From Mesostigma viride (Eukaryota > Streptophyta > Mesostigmatophyceae > Mesostigmatales > Mesostigmataceae): a stretch of 64,000 nt of DNA. A program made the position numbers and the translations under genes. The DNA lies in assembly GCA_009746045.1 (NCBI GenBank), contig RPFO01000876.1, positions 1 through 64,000 of the forward strand. Direction: 5' to 3'. Each line of letters begins with the position of its first letter. Position 1 is the first letter of the stretch. The notes beneath the pieces are model-generated. The model was not told where the DNA came from. It saw only the letters and a list, made by a program, of their open reading frames with translations, and made no database searches. Of this stretch, positions 11,877 to 22,153 are shown piece by piece.

Positions 11877-12165
11877 TCAATTTCTGGCCTGCGCTGGTTG
11901 TCTCCTTGACACAGTCAGTCAGTCAGTTGGATCCCACGCCGCACATGGACAGCAGAGAGTGTCGGCACAGTCAGGACTTGTACCTGACGCCGCCTAGATT
12001 AGCATTCTTTAATTAGCACGTGACTGCGTCATGTGGGTGCCAATACAGAGTAAACGAACCTTCAACCCCTATACACAATGAGAAGAAGGGGGGCGCCCCA
12101 CCTGGATCACTCCCAGTTTCGCCACGTGTCCTACAAATTATGTACCGTATAATTACCGTAGTACG
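11877..12165. repeat. Repeat fragments: D end and H end
   Basis: 11882-11911 is the last 30 bp or so of repeat D (TTTCTGGCCTGCGCTGG then GGTTGTCTCCTTGA). 12018-12085 is the 3' end of repeat H in reverse orientation, with GGGTGCCAATACAGAG and an AACCTTCAACCCCTATA block. The rest is unassigned. Confidence 0.7.
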
Positions 12166-12221
12166 TATCAAGGAGACAACCAGCGCAGGCCAGAAATCGG
12201 GATAATCCGGACCATGGTAGC

Positions 12222-13392
12222 AGGGCCGCCACCCGTGGACTTTTCGTGATAGACTCGGCATGGACATGTGCTACACTAGACGTGACGGGCTCACCCCCGG
12301 GCAGCCTCCTGGTTTGTCTGTAATATGGAGGCAGATGGTGCGCAAGGATAGATGGCAAGTAGTGATGAAGGAGACCACCCCCAAGCCTGTGGGGGCTCCG
12401 CGTGTGACCAAGTATGGCATTCATAGCGATTCGGGCCGCGGTGCCCACACCCCTGTAACTAGGACCTAGATAGCTTATACCATCCATTCCATCCGCTTCA
12501 AGCTGTTGGGGAGCTGGCTTCCTGACACCGCCGACGATGTGGACACCCGCATCGCCCTTGCCTGGGCCAAGCTCCGTTCGCTCACACCTTACTGGCGCTC
12601 GAAGGGCCTGGACGGGCACCGCAAACGCATGCTCTTCAAGGTCCTCGTCCTCACGGTGCTCACGTATGGCGCCGAGGCGTGGACCCTCCCACCCAAACTG
12701 GCAGCTCGGCTCGACGGCACAGTTTACAGGATGCTCCGGCAGGTCCTTAACGTAGGTTTTTCCGAGCGTCCGTCATCAGAGTCTTTGTATCATGGCATGC
12801 CTCGTGTTTCGGACAAGATTAGGCAGCGTAGGATAGCATTTGTAGGACACCTTGCCCGCACCAGCCAGGTCGACACCACCCTAGCTTGGTCTGGCCGGCC
12901 CCCAGCGGCTTGGCCAGCCAGGGCGGCACATTCTGACCTGGCCTGGCCCCGCGGACATTCCCAAAAGGGTAGGGAAACCTGTCACCAACTACGTTCAGAT
13001 GTTGATGGACGACCTAGTGGTCCCAGCCCAGTTTGAGCACCGCATCCACTCTCTCTCCCGTCTTTGGACTGCCATGCAGGACAAGACGCGGTGGAAGAAG
13101 ATTGTCAAGGCGCACACGCCCGACCCTGTGGGCAAGCCCCCTCCCCCCAAGCGGAGGAGGCGTTTTGATGAGTAGTGTAGTTAGGATTTTCTAGATAGAG
13201 TTAGGATAGTTCGATCACGCGGCTTCCTCCTCCCCACCCATCATGGAATATGTGCTACATGACCTCCCCACGGAGGCATGTTATAATTTTAAATTTAATT
13301 TTAATCCATTCCATCCCATGTTCCCCTCCCACTGAGGACTTATGCTCACGTGACGCAGTCACGTGTCTATTAATTAATTAATTAATTAATTA
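12222..13392 (+). mobile_element. LINE family C, 3' fragment, split by LINE B
   Basis: 12222-12494 encodes the C-terminus of the family C RT ORF (VIWRQMVRKDRWQVVMKETT) and the start of its 3' UTR. 13317-13392 is the rest, with the hairpin ACGTGAC-GCA-GTCACGT and a TTAATTAA tail. It is flanked by ATGGTAGC at 12214-12221 and 13393-13400. The uninterrupted order is seen in the copy ending at 20454. Confidence 0.9.
12495..13304 (+). mobile_element. LINE family B copy inserted into LINE C
   Basis: 5'-truncated copy. ORF 12506-13036 encodes the part of the RT ORF downstream of the catalytic motif (MLFKVLVLTVLTYGAEAWTL then HGMPRVSDKIRQRR). The 3' UTR has the hairpin CCTCC-CCAC-GGAGG and an ATTTTAA tail. 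It is flanked by the 12-bp repeat TCCATTCCATCC at 12483-12494 and 13305-13316, which is single copy at the equivalent site near 20368. Confidence 0.93.
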
Positions 13393-13461
13393 ATGGTAGC
13401 TCGAGACTGCCGTTATCTTTTCCGCGTTTTTGAGTCGTTCAGCATGATGCATAGCCGGATT

Positions 13462-13564
13462 AGCTTAGAATGTATTCTATGCCATATGCCCCTTCTCAAG
13501 GGCTTAGTATCTGTAGCACATAGCCCTTGAGAAGGGGCATATGGCCTATAATACATTCTAAGCT
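13462..13564. repeat. 42-bp inverted repeat within F region
   Basis: The arms 13462-13504 and 13522-13564 are reverse complements with about 3 mismatches. They contain CCATATGCCCCTTCTCAAGG and its complement, with a 17-nt spacer. Other F copies contain only one arm, so this copy has an inverted duplication at its 3' end. Confidence 0.85.
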
Positions 13565-14061
13565 ACTTCCTGCAAGGGTGGGAATGTAAACAACACTTGC
13601 TCTAGGTGCCCTAGGGCACCTGCACCACCCAGAGTCTCGGGCAACTCACCAGCTAAGGGGAGCCCGTCATAGGTGGGGAAGATCAGCATAGCTATACAAA
13701 AGCTAGAGCGTGGCATCTCAGCAGAGAGCAGCTCTCTGCATTAAAATTAAATTAAATTAAATTATAACATGCCTCCATTGGGAGATCATGTAGCACATAT
13801 TCCATGATGGATGGGTGGGGTGGAGGAAGCCGCGTAATCGAACTATCCTAACTTCTAAGCTATCTAGTCTATAAAATCCTAACTACTACTACTCATCAAA
13901 ACGCCTCCTCCTCTCTGCATGGGCACAGCTTAACTACATAAAGCTAGGCATCATCTGGGGTGTGGCACATCATAGGCACACATGCACATGGCTAAAGAAT
14001 GTGCGTGGCTCAGCTGGTATAGTGCCTGTAGGAGGCGTACATGTACATGGCCACGGTCTAT
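13505..14061 (-). mobile_element. F region: 3' end of an ORF1-bearing retroelement
   Basis: On the minus strand this follows the ORF1 remnant and matches other copies at 51455-52125 and 59921-60222: GGCATCTCAGCAGAG, CTTGCTCTAGGTGC and GGGGCATATGGCC blocks in the same order. It is interrupted at 13742-13910 by a LINE B fragment. I infer that F is the 3' UTR of the ORF1 element because order and spacing are shared by two copies that have ORF1. Confidence 0.7.
13742..13910 (-). mobile_element. LINE family B, very short 3' copy with TSD
   Basis: 169-bp 3' end of family B in reverse orientation: AT-rich tail, hairpin CCTCC-loop-GGAGG, then the GGAAGCCGCG and CTCATCAAAACGCCTCC blocks. It is flanked by the 10-bp repeat CTCTCTGCAT at 13732-13741 and 13911-13920. 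It splits the F region. Confidence 0.92.
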
Positions 14062-15442
14062 CTATTCTACACTACTACTGCTGTATTCCCCTAAGCTGGG
14101 GCGTCTGGAGTCGCTGGGGCCGCGGGGGTCGCATGCCAGGGCTTGTGGCCGACGTAGATGGCCGGCCCCTTCCAGTACACCGGCTGCCCCGCCTTGGTCT
14201 GCCCGGCGGAGCTGGAGGTAGGTCGGCCACAGCTCCCGTCGCCGTTGTTGCTGCGCCAGGGTCAAGTCGTCGTCAAGGGTGAAGAAGAGAGTCTTCTCGA
14301 GCCGCTTGCGGCGTCGGAGAAAAGAAATCTTGTCGTCCGGGTTCTTAAAGGTGAGAAGGAGCGGCCGGGGCGCCCCTGCCTTACCCCGCGCGCGGGGAAG
14401 GCAGTGGGCGACCAGCTCGATCTCACCAGTAAGGCCCATGCGACTAAGAATTTCTCTCTCAAACGCACGTGCAAGCTTCTCGGAATTCTCACCTTCCTCC
14501 ATGTCCAAGCTCTTGACAATGACGTTAAGGCTGCGCTTGGCGAGCTCGGCCTCCTCGCGGAGGTCGAGCGTCTGCTGCTGGAGCTGTGCTGCGACGGCGG
14601 AGGTGGTGGAGGTGGCGTGCTGCTTAAGCATGTCCGCCCAGGTCGGGATGGGAGGAGCATCGCCGGCCAGGCCAGCCGGGGCTGGCTTGGCGGCAATGTC
14701 CTTCACCGCCTGGGCGGTGAGGCCTGCGGTGTTTTGCAGGACCTCGATAGCGATTGCATTGTCCTTAAGGCGCGTCAATGTCGCCGGCGGAGCTGGGCGG
14801 TGATGGAGTCGGTGGAGGCGGAGGGAGGGGGGGGGGTGGAGGCGAGGAGGGTGGCGGTGGCGGTGGCGGTGGGGATGGTGGGGAGCTCAGCAGCCAGCTT
14901 ACGACCCAAAACTTGCATTTCGCAAGCGAGGGGCGTCACATGCTGTGAAAGGAGGCGGAGGAGGGCGAATTCGGTCAAGGGGACGGGTTGCCAGAGATCC
15001 GCGGAACAGCGTTCGGAAGGATGGAAAAGAGGGCGGCAAGCTGAAGGCGCGGTCGCGACCAGCCAGACAGGTCAGCTGAGCGAAGCTGAAACTGGCCGTC
15101 AGACTGGCTGCGGAAGCATTTGTGGCGGTGGAGGCGCTGGCACAGGTCAAGAAGGGAGGCATACGACCCATAAAACAGGAGCTCCAGTATCCGGATGTGT
15201 GGCATGTCGAAATAGCCGGGTCTGTTGACGTCGAAGGTGGAAAATAACTCATCAACGTCAAAGTCGGACTCAGACCAGCTAGGTTCGGTGGGGCGGCTGC
15301 GTTTGGGCTCGGGCGAGGCTGAAGGCAAGGCAGGAAGCCCGGGAGGGTGCTGGACGACCACCAGTGCGCGACTAACTAATGTCACCGCTGCCTGCCCGAC
15401 CTTAGGGCGAAGCTGCAGCCGGAGCTGCAGACGTATTTTCAT
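14062..15442 (-). pseudogene. LINE ORF1-type protein, frameshifted
   Basis: Nucleic-acid-binding ORF1 of a non-LTR element. The N-terminal part is open in 15442-14975 (contains FDVDELFSTFDVNRPGYFD). The middle is Thr/Ala/Pro-rich. The C-terminal part, 14778-14062, has RSLNVIVKSLDMEEGENSEK, an RRM-like start, then SFLRRRKRLEKT, LDDDLTLAQQQRRRELWP and a final basic segment. Several frameshifts separate the parts. A second copy at 52597-53370 is nearly identical. No CCHC knuckle and no RT follow within this copy. Confidence 0.75.
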
Positions 15443-15654
15443 TGCCGAGCGCAGCCGTCAGGCTGCGTTGCGTCGATGGGCGTTTGCTCATCGTATATTG
15501 CGTAATAGCGTCGGAAAATTATATCAGCATGTGCGTCTTAGAAAGACGAAGCGATTGTGATATTCACGACTAAAGTCGGTGCTCAAACGTGAAAGTTATG
15601 AGCTCCGCCGTCAGCCATGGCTACCTCGTGGCTCGTGGCTCGGGAAAGCGTGAC

Positions 15655-15835
15655 CGTTAGTTCAAGGGCTATTGTTAGCTCAAGGGCTATGTGCTACAGA
15701 TACTCCCAACGGAGTTATGTTCCTAACATTAATTAGGTTTCGCGGCTTCGCTCACCTGAGCCATTCATCAAGCAAGGGGATACGTGATACATGATCTCCC
15801 CACGGATTCATGTTATAATTAATTTTTTGTTTAAA
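15655..15835 (+). mobile_element. Two retroelement 3' ends in tandem
   Basis: 15660-15735 carries the F-type terminus (GGGCTATGTGCTACAGATAC, hairpin ACTCC-CAAC-GGAGT, ATTAATT tail). 15740-15835 carries a second, family B-like terminus (GCGGCTTCGCTCACC, CATGATCTCCCCACGGATTC, then TTATAATTAATTTTT). Both are 3'-end-only fragments. Confidence 0.7.
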
Positions 15836-15869
15836 AAATTATTTTGCGTGAAGAGCGTCTAGATGACCT

Positions 15870-16235
15870 AGACGGTGGGGCGCCACCGGAAACAGCTTCC
15901 TTGATCAGGGCATGTGTTTCGAGCCTAACTGGCCGGGAGTGTCTAACTTGGTGAGCACCACTGATGGTTGCGATCGCTCTCCCACCATTTACCCGCAAAA
16001 GGAAAACCACTGAAAAGGTCTAGCTAGTCAGTCATTACGCTATTAGACATGCCATGTTTCCAAACGTCCAAGAACAGTCTGCACACGGTGCAAAGGCAAA
16101 AATCCTGAGGACATCACTTGCAAATGTGCGGCGTGAACCAAACGCCCACGTATGCCAGAAAACATCATGTTACAGTACGAGTACGCATATGTGCATTAGT
16201 ACTTTCACGAGTACCTCACTCTGGGATGTAAGCCA
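15870..16235 (-). mobile_element. Repeat D, diverged copy
   Basis: Reverse-complement match to the fuller D copy at 30241-30899: TAGACGGTGGGGC, TGATCAGGGCATGTGTTTCG, CTCTCCCACCATTTAC, GAAAACCACTGAAAAGGTC and CCAAGAACAGTCTGCACAC occur in the mirrored order. The common 3' end of D is missing here. Confidence 0.75.
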
Positions 16236-16514
16236 ATTAAGCGCCGGACCAATATCTATGTATCCCTAGTCTCACGGTGAGCGCGCACCTTTCCTGAGAA
16301 CCAGGCGCCCAGTGTGTTTGTCGAGCGCACTCCGGTTCTATTTTCCTCGCACCGTCTTCAGAAAGCCAACTTGAGCGCACACCTTTTATATAATTCTGGT
16401 GCTGGGCCGATTTTGGACCTCGTTTCACGTCTGACAGAGCCACGTCGGACCTTATTTGGATACGTGGGCAGTTTATCTGCATGGGACGCCCCCCCCCCCT
16501 CAAGCATTCACTCA

Positions 16515-16754
16515 TTAATTCATGCGCCCCCGTTGGGAGAGCACTTGAAGAGGTAGAAACTTTTCAGTAGCCGGTACCAAGTATTCCTGATTGATGCGCA
16601 CCAAGAAGGGGGCACGGACCGACTTCTTCCATCGGGCCTTGAAAATGCAGGCCACATGTTCAGTTGAACTGCCGGGGAGAGTACCTCTAGCGACTACTGT
16701 GAGTGCAAGAAAGCTTAGAGAAAGCAGCGCGGCGGTTGTACGTACGTAGAGCAT
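16515..16754 (-). CDS. Possible small secreted protein or first exon, unrecognised
   Basis: 79-codon ORF starting MLYVRTTAALLSLSFLALTV, a good signal-peptide shape, followed by a short basic segment (FKARWKKSVRAPFLVRI) and ending QRGRMN. I recognise no family. It sits between repeat D and a LINE A fragment, and could be a chance ORF or the first exon of a longer gene. Start is the ATG at 16754. Confidence 0.25.
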   Translation of the reverse strand: MLYVRTTAALLSLSFLALTVVARGTLPGSSTEHVACIFKARWKKSVRAPFLVRINQEYLVPATEKFLPLQVLSQRGRMN

Positions 16755-16762
16755 CACATCTC

Positions 16763-16974
16763 CCAGTCGCCTGGCACGCTCTCCGCCAATACCGGGCCCT
16801 CTGGCGACGGCTCTTGGGCAGGCACATGAAGCAGCACCTGTTCAAGGTCAATCCTGGTTCTTCCGGTCCTCACTTATGGCGCCGAGACGTGGACCCTCAC
16901 AGACGCTCTCGACAAGAAGCACAGCCTGGAAGGCGCGGTCACCATCACGTTGAGATCCAATTTCAGTGTAGGAT
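16763..16974 (+). pseudogene. LINE A RT fragment
   Basis: Internal piece of the family A RT ORF: HALRQYRALWRRLLGRHMKQ, then after a frameshift a segment corresponding to the YGAETWTLT region. It stops abruptly at FQCRI where a family B tail begins on the other strand. Confidence 0.75.
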
Positions 16975-16977
16975 TAA

Positions 16978-18089
16978 ATTAACTTAAAATTAAATTATAA
17001 CATGCCTCCGTTGGGAGATCATGTAGCACATACTGCTTGATATATGGGTGGAGTGGAGGAAGCCGCGTGATAAAACTAATCTGACTCTAAGCTATCTAGT
17101 CTAGAAAATCCTAACTACACTACTCAGCAAAACGCCCCTTCCTCTTAGGGGGGGGGGCTTGCCCACAGGGGCTGGCGTGCGAGCCTTGACAATCTTCTGC
17201 CACCGCGTCTTGTTCTGCATGCATGGCAGTCTAAAGAAGGGAGAGAGAGTGGATGCGGTGTTCAAACTCCGGGCTGGGACCACAGTCTAGGTCGGCCAGC
17301 AACATATGGATGTAGTTCATGGCAGGCTTACCTAGCTTCCTGGGAATGTCCTTGGGGTCAGGCCAGGTCAAAATATGCCGCCCTGGTTGGCCAAGCCGCT
17401 GGGGGCCGGCCATGAGACCAAGGGCGGTGTCAACCTGGCAGGTGCGAGCAAGATGTCCTACAAATGCTATCAGTACGCTGCCTAATCTCGTCCGAAATAC
17501 GAGGTATACCCTGATACAAAGACTCTAATGACCTAGCTAATAATGCTTGGAAAACTCTACGTTCAGGACCTGTCGGAGCATCCTGTAAACCGTGCCGTCT
17601 AGCTTAGCTGCCAGTGTGTCCGTGAGTGTCCACGCCTCGGCGCCATAAGTGAGCACCGTGAGGACGAGGACCTTGAAGACTGGCATGCGCTTGCGGTGCG
17701 GCGCCCAGGCCCTTCGAGCGCCAGTAGGTGGTGAGCGAACGGAGCCTGGCCCAGGCCAGGCCGATGCGGATGTCCACATCGTAGGCGGTGTCGGGGAGCA
17801 TGCTCCCCAGCAGTTTGAAGCGGTCACGGAACGGGACCTTCGTCCCGTAGACTGTAGAGCAGGCGCGGCAGCGGTGGGCGACTGGAGGCCCCAATCACCA
17901 TGCAATGATCGCCTCAGTTTTGACACTTATCTCTGGACAACCCCACCGCCATCGCCTCCAAGCCCAGACAGTCCAGCCAGGTCTGAATGTGCTCGGGGCG
18001 GTCGATGAGGGTGGTATCATCCGCATAAATCAGGTCGGACAGGTGGTAGCCAGGGCCACCGCCGGAGGCCGTGTTCGCGCACGTTAAGG
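16978..18089 (-). pseudogene. LINE family B copy, joined to H at its 5' end
   Basis: Reverse-oriented family B copy. The 3' tail (AAATTAAATTATAA) is at 16978 and the 3' UTR at 17000-17150. The RT ORF runs upstream in several frames and includes YADDTTLIDRPEHIQTWLDC near 18020 and FKVLVLTVLTYGAEAWTLTD near 17650. Frameshifts and stops show it is dead. At its 5' end it abuts repeat H at 18094 by the same junction that occurs at 47698. Confidence 0.88.
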
Positions 18090-18093
18090 ATGT

Positions 18094-18262
18094 CCTATGG
18101 TATTGCATGGTTGTATTGCACCCACAGCGTTGCACCCCGGCACTGGTCATGCTGCACGGAGAGAGCGCTCTGTGGCCTGCCCATGCACTTGCATGTGCAT
18201 GGCAGTGCATGTGAGACGCTCGCTAGGGCGCCATCCCTCCCTCTTGTTGTACGTGTATATAC
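18094..18262 (+). repeat. Repeat H copy
   Basis: Contains CCTATGGTATTGCATGG, TTGTATTGCACCCACAG, GAGCGCTCTGTGGCCTGCCC, CTCCCTC and GTATATA in the order found at 29722-29922 and (reversed) at 47543-47698. The TATATA-like string followed by the element's 3' part suggests a promoter-bearing or terminal repeat, which is inference. Confidence 0.75.
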
Positions 18263-18969
18263 AGCAGGCCAGTGTAGGATACGGCAGTGTAGGATACATC
18301 ATACATGCATCCGTAGAGAATATTTGTATTTAAAACTATTGGCGTTAGTCCGGACTCCCATCGTAGTCTGGGTCTCGGGAACCACCCCCAAACTTTGTTT
18401 TGAGTGCGGTAATCGATGCAGATCTCTGCAAGACGATCCTGGACATTAATTACCTAACCCTTAGTCCGCTGACCCATTTTTGGCACTTTCATACCCCTGA
18501 AAATGAAAAAAAATCATAACTCACAGGCCACAACTCCAAATCACCCCCCAACCAAGATGCTATAGGAGTATCTACACTTCAAGGGGTTTCAGAATATGCA
18601 ATAATACCTTGGCTTTTATATCATCAAAGCATTTGGATGATAGCTCTACTCAAAGTTGTCCAAAAGACGATCTTTTTTCCCCAAGGAAAAGTCTACCCCC
18701 CCCTAACTTCCCAGGTAGGGTAGGGAATCTCAATATCAACATTGGACAACTTAGTTGGATAGTCCAATGGTGGTTTCCTTGGGTCAGACCACCCGGATAA
18801 CCCATTAGACATATATAAGGTGCTCATATACGTGTGTGGGTTACGCGCGCGTAAACAGCCAACTATGACTGACATATGCAATACAAGAATGCATTATTAT
18901 AACAAGCTATAAAAGATTGCCAAAGGTGCTGGATACAAACATGTTGCCTACCTGCATTGACGAAATGAT
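18263..18969. other. Unassigned stretch
   Basis: About 700 bp with no supported gene. It contains a short direct repeat (CAGTGTAGGATAC, twice near 18272-18297). No RNA gene is recognised. Confidence 0.5.
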
Positions 18970-20454
18970 ATGCTCCAAAGAAATGCCATAAACTGGTCAC
19001 TTTCAGGGTTAATACCGCTCTTTACAGCAGGCATGCATGGTGAGTTTCCCGCCATCCTGATCTTCATCGACTTCATCAAGGCTTTTGATTCTGTCCTCTG
19101 GGACGCTCTATGGGCTGTACTTGCTCGCGCTCGCGTCCCCACTACCCTGATTACCGTCATCCGCACGCTGTATGAGGGGTCGACCACTTCGGTGCGCACT
19201 CCACACGGCATTACCCCGCCATGCCCACTGCAGACCGGCGTCTGGCAGGGTTGCATCCAGTCGCCGTACCTGTTTATTATTGTAGTGGATTATGTTATGC
19301 GCCAGGCACGTGCTCGCTTTGCTAGCATTGCAGGCCGTGCCCCTGGCCTAGCGATCACGAACGAGCTTGGAGAAGGGGGGCCGACCGTACTAACAAGCAG
19401 AATTTACTAGCTGACCTCATCTATGCCGACGACATTACGCTCATCGAGAAGCCGGAGTCTGCCCAACTTTGGCTGGACTGCCTGGCGCTCGAGGCTCGGG
19501 CGGTTGGTCTAGAAATCAGCCCCAAAACGGAGGCCCTGGCCCTCGGCATGGCAGGCCCCCCACCCACACTCCGCCTCTTAGACGACACCGAGGTCAACTA
19601 CGGCTACTTCAGGCTGCTTTGAAGCTGCTCGGCAGTTGGCTTCCCGACTGCGAGGACGACATGACGACATGGATCGGCATGGCGTGGGCGCACCTCCATG
19701 ACCCCCGCCGCTGGTGGAGCAACCCCGCCCTACTACCCCGGCTTGTCAAGCGTGACCTCTTCAAGGTCGTCATTCTGAGGATCCTGACCTACGGCGCCGA
19801 GACCTGAACACTGACGCAGGAGCTGGAGCAACAACTCGACGGCAACGTCACAAAGATGCTGCGCAAGGCCCTTAATTCACATCCCCTTTTTTTTTTTGGT
19901 TTGCACATTAGTAATGAGGATTTGTACGCTGATTTGCCCTATTATTCCCACATTCTTATGCACAGGCGCCTGCCGGGCCTAGCCGGGCACCCGGCCCGCA
20001 CAGATCAGGTAGATACATCAGATAGACTAGCTGGCACCAAGCCCGCGGCAGCCTGGGCGATATGTCCTCACCTGGCGTGCCCCCGGCCGCGCGCAGCAGG
20101 GCCACCACCCGTGGACTTTTCGTGATAGACTCGGCATGAACATGTAGCTACCCTAGACGTGACGGGCTCACATGCACCCCGGGGCAGCCTCCTGGTTTGT
20201 CTGTAATATGGAGGCAGATGGTGGGCAAGGATAGATGGCAAGTAGTGATGAAGGAGACCACCCCCAAGTCTGTGGGGGCTCCGCGTGTGACCGCGTATGG
20301 CATTCATAGCGATTCGGGCCGCGGTGCCCACACCCCTGTAACTAGGACCTAGATAGCTTACACCATCCATTCCATCCTATGTTCCCCTCCCACTGAGGAC
20401 TTATGCTCACGTGCCGCAGTCACGTGTCTATTAATTATAATTAATTAATGGAAG
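18970..20454 (+). pseudogene. LINE family C, longest copy
   Basis: RT ORF truncated at its 5' end and broken by frameshifts and stops. 18970-19410 encodes FIDFIKAFDSVLWDALWAVL (RT motif A with catalytic Asp) and GVWQGCIQSPYLFIIVVDYV. The next frame gives LIYADDITLIEKPESAQLWL (catalytic YADD box), then LRILTYGAET and a family C terminus around 20200-20330. The 3' UTR ends with the ACGTGCC-GCA-GTCACGT hairpin and an ATTAATTAAT tail. No target duplication could be confirmed. Confidence 0.9.
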
Positions 20455-21684
20455 CTTGCTGAAAGGTGCAGCAAAAATCTCGTCAAATTTATTGCATGGG
20501 AGACGTATTCCGCTGCAAAGGACACGCAAACACGTTGCCGTAACTGGCTAGCGCTCGTTCACGTCCTGACCGGATTCCAGTGGCCGGGAGTCACCCTCAT
20601 CATATCTCACACATACCATTGCTTTACAGGCATAGGTCGCCATAGCCGCATCATGCATGCATCCTTTATGATTACCAGTTGATGCTGCGTTCAAAGACTA
20701 CCTATAAACGCGTCCGCATTCCCAGCGCGCAAACGCATCAGCGGACACCCCGTACCAAATCTGGTTGCTTGGGCTGGCGCAGATTGCCCGGCCATGGGGA
20801 TAAAATGGAAATATTATAAGCGATTACTCATCTGGCACTGAAGACCAAGAAGGCAGTAATTTTCCACCTGAATTTTCCCAATCCTACAAGTTTGGCTATG
20901 CCTGAGCTACAAAAATCACGCATCATCATTCTGAGCAACATTCTAAACCGTTTCTAGCCGCGAGACGCAAAATTTCCCTAATAACGGCACGTTGGCATGC
21001 AGCCATATATCTCGTCACGCGCGCGCGAGTGAAAATTTCCCGCCAAAGTCACGTGACCCCCCATGATTACAGCCTAATTACCAGGCTATGGCGGACATTA
21101 CCCCCAAACCTATGCATCGATCACCTTCGTCCCTAAGAGTTCCCGGACCCACCGGACAACTCTCCTCCGTCACAATTAGTGGCGCGGCGCTCTCGGCGCG
21201 GCGCGAAATTCGATCGACCGTTAGTCAACCCCCCCGACAGGTAGGGGGGTTAGCGGACTATATGGGCTAAGATACTCTAAAGTCGGATTCCGGTTGACAG
21301 ATAGTAGGGCTACAATATAGTAGGTGAAATCTGGCTGCATGCTGGCCCCTTAGCTGCAAATGGGCCAATGTCAAGACTGGGTAAGTTCAGCACTGGGGGG
21401 CCGGTCCATGCACTCCCAAGTTTGAGTAGCGCAATCGATAGATCTCAATGAGAACATATTCAGAATCTGCTGTTTACACTGTCATGCCAAAAAGAGTCCG
21501 AATATGAAAGGCAGGGTTGAAAATCTGAATATACACACTGCCAAAAGGTTAATTAATTCGCCACAAAGTACTTTTGCTCTCCCGTACTCCGGACTACAGC
21601 CAATAGTTTCATTTGTAATTTGGGCATGCCACTTATCACTATAGCACTATCAAACAGCAGTTGTCTCCTTCATCCTTGATATGT
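20455..21684. other. Intergenic stretch, no gene seen
   Basis: About 1.2 kb of moderately AT-rich unique sequence. I see no conserved coding segment and no RNA gene. Confidence 0.5.
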
Positions 21685-22020
21685 AGACTACAGCTAGTCG
21701 GGTACTTGGCTCGCACCAACCAGATAGGACGTCGCGGGGCCCAACCACAGGGCGGCGGCCCGCACAGCCTGGTAGCACTTCCTTACGTGGGACGGCCGCC
21801 CAGCGATCTGACACGCCGGGCTGCCCGCACGCTCAAGGAGCAGCTATTAGAGGATATAAGGGGCTCAGGCCTCTTCATGATATGCATGGAGAAAGATGCA
21901 GTACAAGTCCATCTGGATTCTGGGCCCAGGTCGTAGAGGACAATGATCCCCCCCTACTGGGAAAGAAGGGCGTCACCCGTTATGGGAAGAAGCTAGTCGC
22001 CCGGCGTGACTGTCGCGTTT
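21685..22020 (+). pseudogene. LINE A-related RT C-terminus, diverged
   Basis: ORF 21661-21936 contains RLQLVGYLARTNQIGRRGAQ and RAARTLKEQLLEDIRGSGL, parallel to the family A C-terminus (LVGHLARTNQVDTS, KEQLVEDMGGLGL) but clearly more diverged. A short segment with EDNDPPLLGKKG-like coding follows. No 3' tail is preserved. Confidence 0.75.
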
Positions 22021-22153
22021 GCGTGCCATAATTTATTAATTAATAATTAATAGACACGTGACTGCCGGCCACGTGAGCATAAGTCTGGTTCAGTGGGAGG
22101 GGAACATGGGATGGAATGGATGATCGCGAAGCTATCTAGGTCCTTAAGTTACA

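Larger units (their letters stand above)
12166..13452 (-). mobile_element. Repeat D copy, split by a LINE C insertion
   Basis: 12166-12221 begins TATCAAGGAGACAACC, the common end of repeat D, and continues to CCATGGTAGC. The element resumes at 13401 with TCGAGACTGCCGTTATC and ends near GATGATG at about 13452. The interruption is a LINE C copy with an 8-bp duplication ATGGTAGC. D is non-coding as far as visible. Confidence 0.85.
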
